From Changpingibacter yushuensis (GTDB taxonomy: Bacteria; Actinomycetota; Actinomycetes; Actinomycetales; Actinomycetaceae), in the NCBI RefSeq assembly GCF_014041995.1, contig NZ_CP059492.1, positions 2,542,001-2,606,000 on the forward strand: a stretch of 64,000 nucleotides of DNA. The letters run 5' to 3'. Each line of letters opens with the position of its first letter. Position 1 is the stretch's first letter. This document shows positions 60,573 to 64,000 of the stretch, piece by piece. Position numbers and translations under genes: made by a program. The notes beneath the pieces are model-generated. The model was not told the DNA's origin. It saw only the letters and a list, made by a program, of their open reading frames with translations, and searched no databases.

Positions 60573-61454
60573 ATGAATCCTGTGGAAATCGGACTGGACG
60601 CGGCGCCGTCGTCGTCGGCAAGAAGAAGACGCCAGAGGTGGCTCTCAATCGCAATGACGTACCTGCTCCTCGGCGCGGGTGCGCTCTTTATGCTGGTGCC
60701 GTTTGTGTTCTCAGTTATGACCAGCTTGAAGACACCTGAGCAATTTGCCACCACTACCCCACTGACACCGCCTGCGCCGCTGACGTTGGAGAACTACACC
60801 GCGCTCTTCTCTGGCAGCCACAACTTCATCGTTCCGCTGGCCGTAACTGCTCAGATGGTCTTGGTGCTCACGTTAGGGCAACTCACGTGTTCGGTACTTG
60901 CCGCATACGCGTTCGCTCGGCTCAACTTCCCGGGCCGCGAACCACTCTTTTGGACCTTTGTGGCAACCCAGATGATCCCACCCATCGTCACGATGATTCC
61001 GCTGTACTCGATGCTCTCGGAAATGGGGCTACGCAACACATTCGCGGGGCTCGTGGTGCCTTTCCTGCTCGGCTCGCCGTATGCCATCTTCTTGTTGCGG
61101 CAGAGTTTTCAGCGGATGCCCCAGGATGTGTTGGACGCCGCGAAGCTTGACGGCGCTGGGCACCTGCGTACGCTCCTTTTCATCGTGTTGCCCATGAACA
61201 AGCCAATCTTGGCAACGTTGCTCCTCATCACGGTGGTCAGCCAATGGAACAGCTTCCTGTGGCCATCGATCATTGCTCCGAGCCAGGAATGGAGCGTCCT
61301 GACCGTTGCCACACAAGCACTCCAGAGCCAATACGCAGGCAACTGGACCCTCGTCATGGCCGCAACCACAGTGGCCCTCGCACCGCTGGTGATTCTGTTC
61401 GTGGTGTTCCATAAACAAATCGTGGCATCGCTTGGGATCACCGGATTGAAGTGA
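60573..61454 (+). CDS. Carbohydrate ABC transporter permease (MalG/UgpE-like)
   Basis: 293 residues from ATG 60573 with AGGGTG upstream; a TTG at 60549 would overlap the preceding gene. MalG-like helices and the EAA loop DAAKLDGAGHLRTLLFIVLPMNKP. Partner of the preceding permease. No ATPase gene follows, so a shared MsmK/MsmX-type ATPase encoded elsewhere is presumably used. Confidence 0.92.
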   Translation: MNPVEIGLDAAPSSSARRRRQRWLSIAMTYLLLGAGALFMLVPFVFSVMTSLKTPEQFATTTPLTPPAPLTLENYTALFSGSHNFIVPLAVTAQMVLVLTLGQLTCSVLAAYAFARLNFPGREPLFWTFVATQMIPPIVTMIPLYSMLSEMGLRNTFAGLVVPFLLGSPYAIFLLRQSFQRMPQDVLDAAKLDGAGHLRTLLFIVLPMNKPILATLLLITVVSQWNSFLWPSIIAPSQEWSVLTVATQALQSQYAGNWTLVMAATTVALAPLVILFVVFHKQIVASLGITGLK

Positions 61455-61611
61455 CCAACCGAGCAGCTCCACGCCCGCAGCGTGCAGCGCACGCCGATGT
61501 GCGCATTCATGACGCGAGTGCGACTACAGTCTCACATCCGCCATCTCGAGGGAGTAGTGCCGCTGGTGAGATGGTAGGTTGGGCGGTTGTTTGCCCTTCC
61601 AAGGAGTGTTC

Positions 61612-62958
61612 ATGAAACGCCATTCGATCACCCTGCGATCTGCCGCAGCTCTCATCCTGAGTGCCGCTGTGGCGATTCCCCTCACCGCTTGCTCCCCAGG
61701 CGCCTCGGGGGGTGATTCTGCCAGCACAACGGATTCCACTCAGACAGTGACATTCCGTTTGTGGGACGACGTCGCCGCGCCGGCTTACGAAGATTCGTTC
61801 GCCGAGTTCACGGAGCAGAACCCCGGCATCAAAGTTGATGTAGAGGTAGTTCCGTGGGCGAACTACTGGGACCGGCTCCCACTGGACATATCGTCTGGGG
61901 ACATGGCAGATGTCTACTTGGTGAACTCCTCCAACTTCGCGCAGTACGCCGATAACGGTGACCTACTCAATGTCAGCGCTGAACTCGGCACGGATCACGA
62001 TGAATGGCAACAATCCGTGGTGGACATCTATACCCGTGATGGAAGCTTGTGGGGAGTTCCGCAGCTCTGGGACTCAATCGGCCTCTTCTACAACAAAGAC
62101 ATGGTTGAGAAGGCAGGAGTGGACGTCAACGATCTGACGTGGGCTCCTGAGGCAGGTGACGGAGATACTCTTCTTGCCGCAGCGCAAGCTCTCACAGTGG
62201 ACTCGGCAGGGAACAACGCCGCGAGCGCAGACTTCGATTCTTCGAACATCGACGTTTACGGCTTCAACGCTCAGGCGGACCTTCAAGCGATTTATCGGCC
62301 ATTCCTTGCTCAGGCCGGTGCCCAGTTCCAAGATGATGACAATCAGTTCGCGTTTGCTTCAGACGCGGGCGTAGTGGCGTTCACGTATCTCGTAGATATG
62401 GTGAATACGTACCACGTTGCCCCCTCGGCGGCCGACACCAACACGAACGCCGACATCACGCGGGACATGTTCGTGCAGGGAAAGCTAGCCCTCTACCAGT
62501 CAGGTCCCTACAATCTCAAGACGATCGCTGAATCGGCGTCAAACATCAATTGGGGACTTGCTCCCCTGGTATCTGGCCCGGAAGGCCGCATAAGCACAGT
62601 GCATGGCGTGTCCGCCGTGGGGAATGCGGCAACGAAGAACAAGGAAGCGACCGTCAAGGTGCTTGAATGGCTCGGATCCGAAGAAGGTCAACTTCCATTG
62701 GCTGAAGAAGGTGTCTCCTTCCCTGCGGTGGTATCAGCGCAGGATGCATTCGTGAAGTACTGGGCTGATCGTGACGTAGATGTATCCGTGTTCATCGATG
62801 CAGCCGAGGGAACAACGGCTGCTCCCCCGGTTGGCACGGCCGTCAACGCAGGGTTCAATGCAGCCTCGCCGCTGCTGGCTGATCTGTTTCTTGGTAAAAC
62901 TGACATTGCCAAGGGCTTGGCAGCTGCGCAAGCGGAAGGCAATGCGGCGATGGAGTAA
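61612..62958 (+). CDS. Carbohydrate ABC transporter substrate-binding lipoprotein (SBP family 1)
   Basis: 448 residues from ATG 61612 with AAGGAG 5 nt upstream. Signal peptide and lipobox LTAC (Cys27), Ser/Thr/Gly linker, then a MalE-like fold: VTFRLWDDVAAPAYEDSFAEF, DVEVVPWANYWDRLP, WGVPQLWDSIGLFYNKDMVEKAG and a late VHGVSAVGNAATKN. Captures the sugar for the two preceding permeases. It is 157 bp downstream, so it may have its own promoter. Confidence 0.92.
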   Translation: MKRHSITLRSAAALILSAAVAIPLTACSPGASGGDSASTTDSTQTVTFRLWDDVAAPAYEDSFAEFTEQNPGIKVDVEVVPWANYWDRLPLDISSGDMADVYLVNSSNFAQYADNGDLLNVSAELGTDHDEWQQSVVDIYTRDGSLWGVPQLWDSIGLFYNKDMVEKAGVDVNDLTWAPEAGDGDTLLAAAQALTVDSAGNNAASADFDSSNIDVYGFNAQADLQAIYRPFLAQAGAQFQDDDNQFAFASDAGVVAFTYLVDMVNTYHVAPSAADTNTNADITRDMFVQGKLALYQSGPYNLKTIAESASNINWGLAPLVSGPEGRISTVHGVSAVGNAATKNKEATVKVLEWLGSEEGQLPLAEEGVSFPAVVSAQDAFVKYWADRDVDVSVFIDAAEGTTAAPPVGTAVNAGFNAASPLLADLFLGKTDIAKGLAAAQAEGNAAME

Positions 62959-63036
62959 CCAGTGCACATGGTGCGTGCTGGCAGAACCGAGAACCACCTC
63001 TGCCCAAGCCGCCCAGCGGAACAACCCTGCCCGCCC

Positions 63037-63105
63037 TCCGGAACGGCCCAAGCCGCCATCCGGAACGGCCCAAGCCGCCCAGCGGAGTAGCTCTATCTAC
63101 TCCGC
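63037..63105. repeat. Tandem 21-mers and hairpin after the sugar-transport genes
   Basis: Two identical 21-mers (63037-63057, 63059-63079; start TCCGGAACGGCCC) are followed by a 9-bp hairpin GCGGAGTAG/CTACTCCGC (63082-63090/63097-63105). Probably the operon's terminator region. Confidence 0.6.
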
Positions 63106-63147
63106 GGGGAGTACATGCCCGCCATACCCGGATGGCACAATGACTCC

Positions 63148-64000
63148 GTGAGACTCATGCCGTCATCCAGCGCTGCGGAAGAGTTGGGGGATTCACCAAA
63201 GCCTGTCCTTGGTGAATCTTTCTGGACCACCTTTCCCAAGTTGGTCATGCGAGCTACGTGGATCATCGTGATCCTCTCAATCCTCACGCAGCTGTTCACT
63301 GTCATACTCGAATCACGATCGCTTGTGGACCTCATTGGTTTGGCTGTGATGACTGTGGGGGTTGCGGTTAGTTGGTTTCTCGGGGTTCGGCTGGGCATCT
63401 GGTTCATCTGCGCAGCGCCGCTGCTTGTTGGATTGCTGGGCGGACTTCCGGTTGGACTGTGGTCAGTTGGGTGCTTCATGGCCCTGATCCTGACTCTCCG
63501 AGGTGACTCCGCTCTGTTCGTTGGCCTCACCATTGCTGCTGCAGCTTACTGTTCAGAGGGCTTTGCGGAGCACGCTTGGCTTCCGATGGAGGATCCAATC
63601 CCGGCGATTGCCGGAGGTGCCGCTCTGCTGATGGCTGCACTTGGAAGTACCTTTCGGTCACAGCAGTTGTACTGGTGGGAAGTTGAGAGAAGGGCCGCAG
63701 ATGTGGTCCGTTCGCGCGCCGAAGAAGTTCGCCGCCGAGTTGTGGAGGAGCGGTTGCGAATTGCGCGCGATTTACATGACAGCGTGGGCCACAGCATCGC
63801 CCTGGCAAATATGCAGTTGAATGCCGCGGACGTTACCTTGCCGCCAGATGCCACTGCATCGTCCACCGCCATAGAGAATGCGCAGAGTACTCTTCACCAA
63901 GCCCTCACAGATATGCAGCAGCTACTCGCTGTGCTTCGCGAAGATTCAGCCGACGACGTCGCCGCCGCAAACGTACTACCTGCAACCGGTGAGGGAGTCA
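63148..64000 (+). CDS. NarL-type two-component sensor histidine kinase (3' truncated by window edge)
   Basis: The frame is open from GTG 63148 to the window end, 284 codons. The N-terminal half has about five to six hydrophobic segments (for example ATWIIVILSILTQLF and LIGLAVMTVGVAVSWFL). Then comes the HisKA_3 dimerisation domain: RLRIARDLHDSVGHSIALANMQL with the phospho-accepting His, followed by a helix ending MQQLLAVLRED. The ATPase domain and a likely response regulator gene lie beyond the window. CACAAT 6 nt upstream suggests a leaderless start; ATG 63157 is an alternative. Confidence 0.86.
   Translation, partial: MRLMPSSSAAEELGDSPKPVLGESFWTTFPKLVMRATWIIVILSILTQLFTVILESRSLVDLIGLAVMTVGVAVSWFLGVRLGIWFICAAPLLVGLLGGLPVGLWSVGCFMALILTLRGDSALFVGLTIAAAAYCSEGFAEHAWLPMEDPIPAIAGGAALLMAALGSTFRSQQLYWWEVERRAADVVRSRAEEVRRRVVEERLRIARDLHDSVGHSIALANMQLNAADVTLPPDATASSTAIENAQSTLHQALTDMQQLLAVLREDSADDVAAANVLPATGEGV

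Overview
The window is 64 kb of dense, GC-rich coding DNA on both strands. It looks like a chromosome segment from a host-associated high-GC Gram-positive, most plausibly Actinomycetaceae. This is inferred from protein style, GTG/TTG starts, several TANNNT(6-7 nt)start arrangements typical of leaderless actinobacterial genes, a surface protein with an LAXTG-type sorting signal, and a sialic-acid operon. No rRNA, tRNA, CRISPR array or intact insertion sequence was found.

Region by region. 1-4.1 kb: core sugar-phosphate genes (pgm fragment, gnd) and an App1-type phosphatase-like gene. 4.1-13.6 kb: an aldarate (galactarate/glucarate) catabolic island. It holds galactarate/talarate dehydratase, a GntR regulator, glycerate kinase, glucarate dehydratase, tartronate semialdehyde reductase, a GntP permease, a DapA-family lyase and a divergent IclR regulator. 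Together these route both aldarates through 5-keto-4-deoxyglucarate to pyruvate and phosphoglycerate. The talarate dehydratase/GntR pair is bracketed by a 70-bp direct repeat. 13.7-18 kb: ADP-ribosylglycohydrolase, a TRIC-like channel, small conserved proteins and an EEP phosphatase. 18-29 kb: two very large helicases (HrpA, Lhr) around a metal-dependent amidohydrolase.

29.2-31.2 kb: a decayed integrative element between two 24-bp att-like repeats. It contains a wrecked integrase, an excisionase broken by a 30-bp perfect inverted duplication, an apparently intact toxin-antitoxin pair and one small ORF. 31.25-38.7 kb: a seven-gene minus-strand operon with a complete Dpp/Opp-type ABC transporter, a second amidohydrolase paralogous to the 22.6-kb gene, and a class V aminotransferase. 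38.7-40.1 kb: a gene-poor stretch with a degenerate 21-25-bp repeat array, one small coiled-coil gene and a 51-bp palindrome. 40-49.4 kb: UDP-glucose dehydrogenase, a tyrosine phosphatase, a cell-wall anchored serine hydrolase, and a minus-strand group of FAD enzymes, an SRPBCC protein and a cysteine-tailed ArsR regulator.

49.6-63 kb: a SprT-like protein and then a sialic-acid operon. The operon has a divergent GntR regulator, a peptide-class ABC transporter with a permease-ATPase fusion, a NanA-like lyase, a NanK-like ROK kinase and NanE, followed by a carbohydrate ABC transporter without its own ATPase. The window ends inside a NarL-type sensor kinase gene.

The most unusual structures are the repeat-bracketed dehydratase module, the decayed element, the 51-bp palindrome with its neighbouring repeat array, and the DapA-family lyase standing where a GarL aldolase would be expected.
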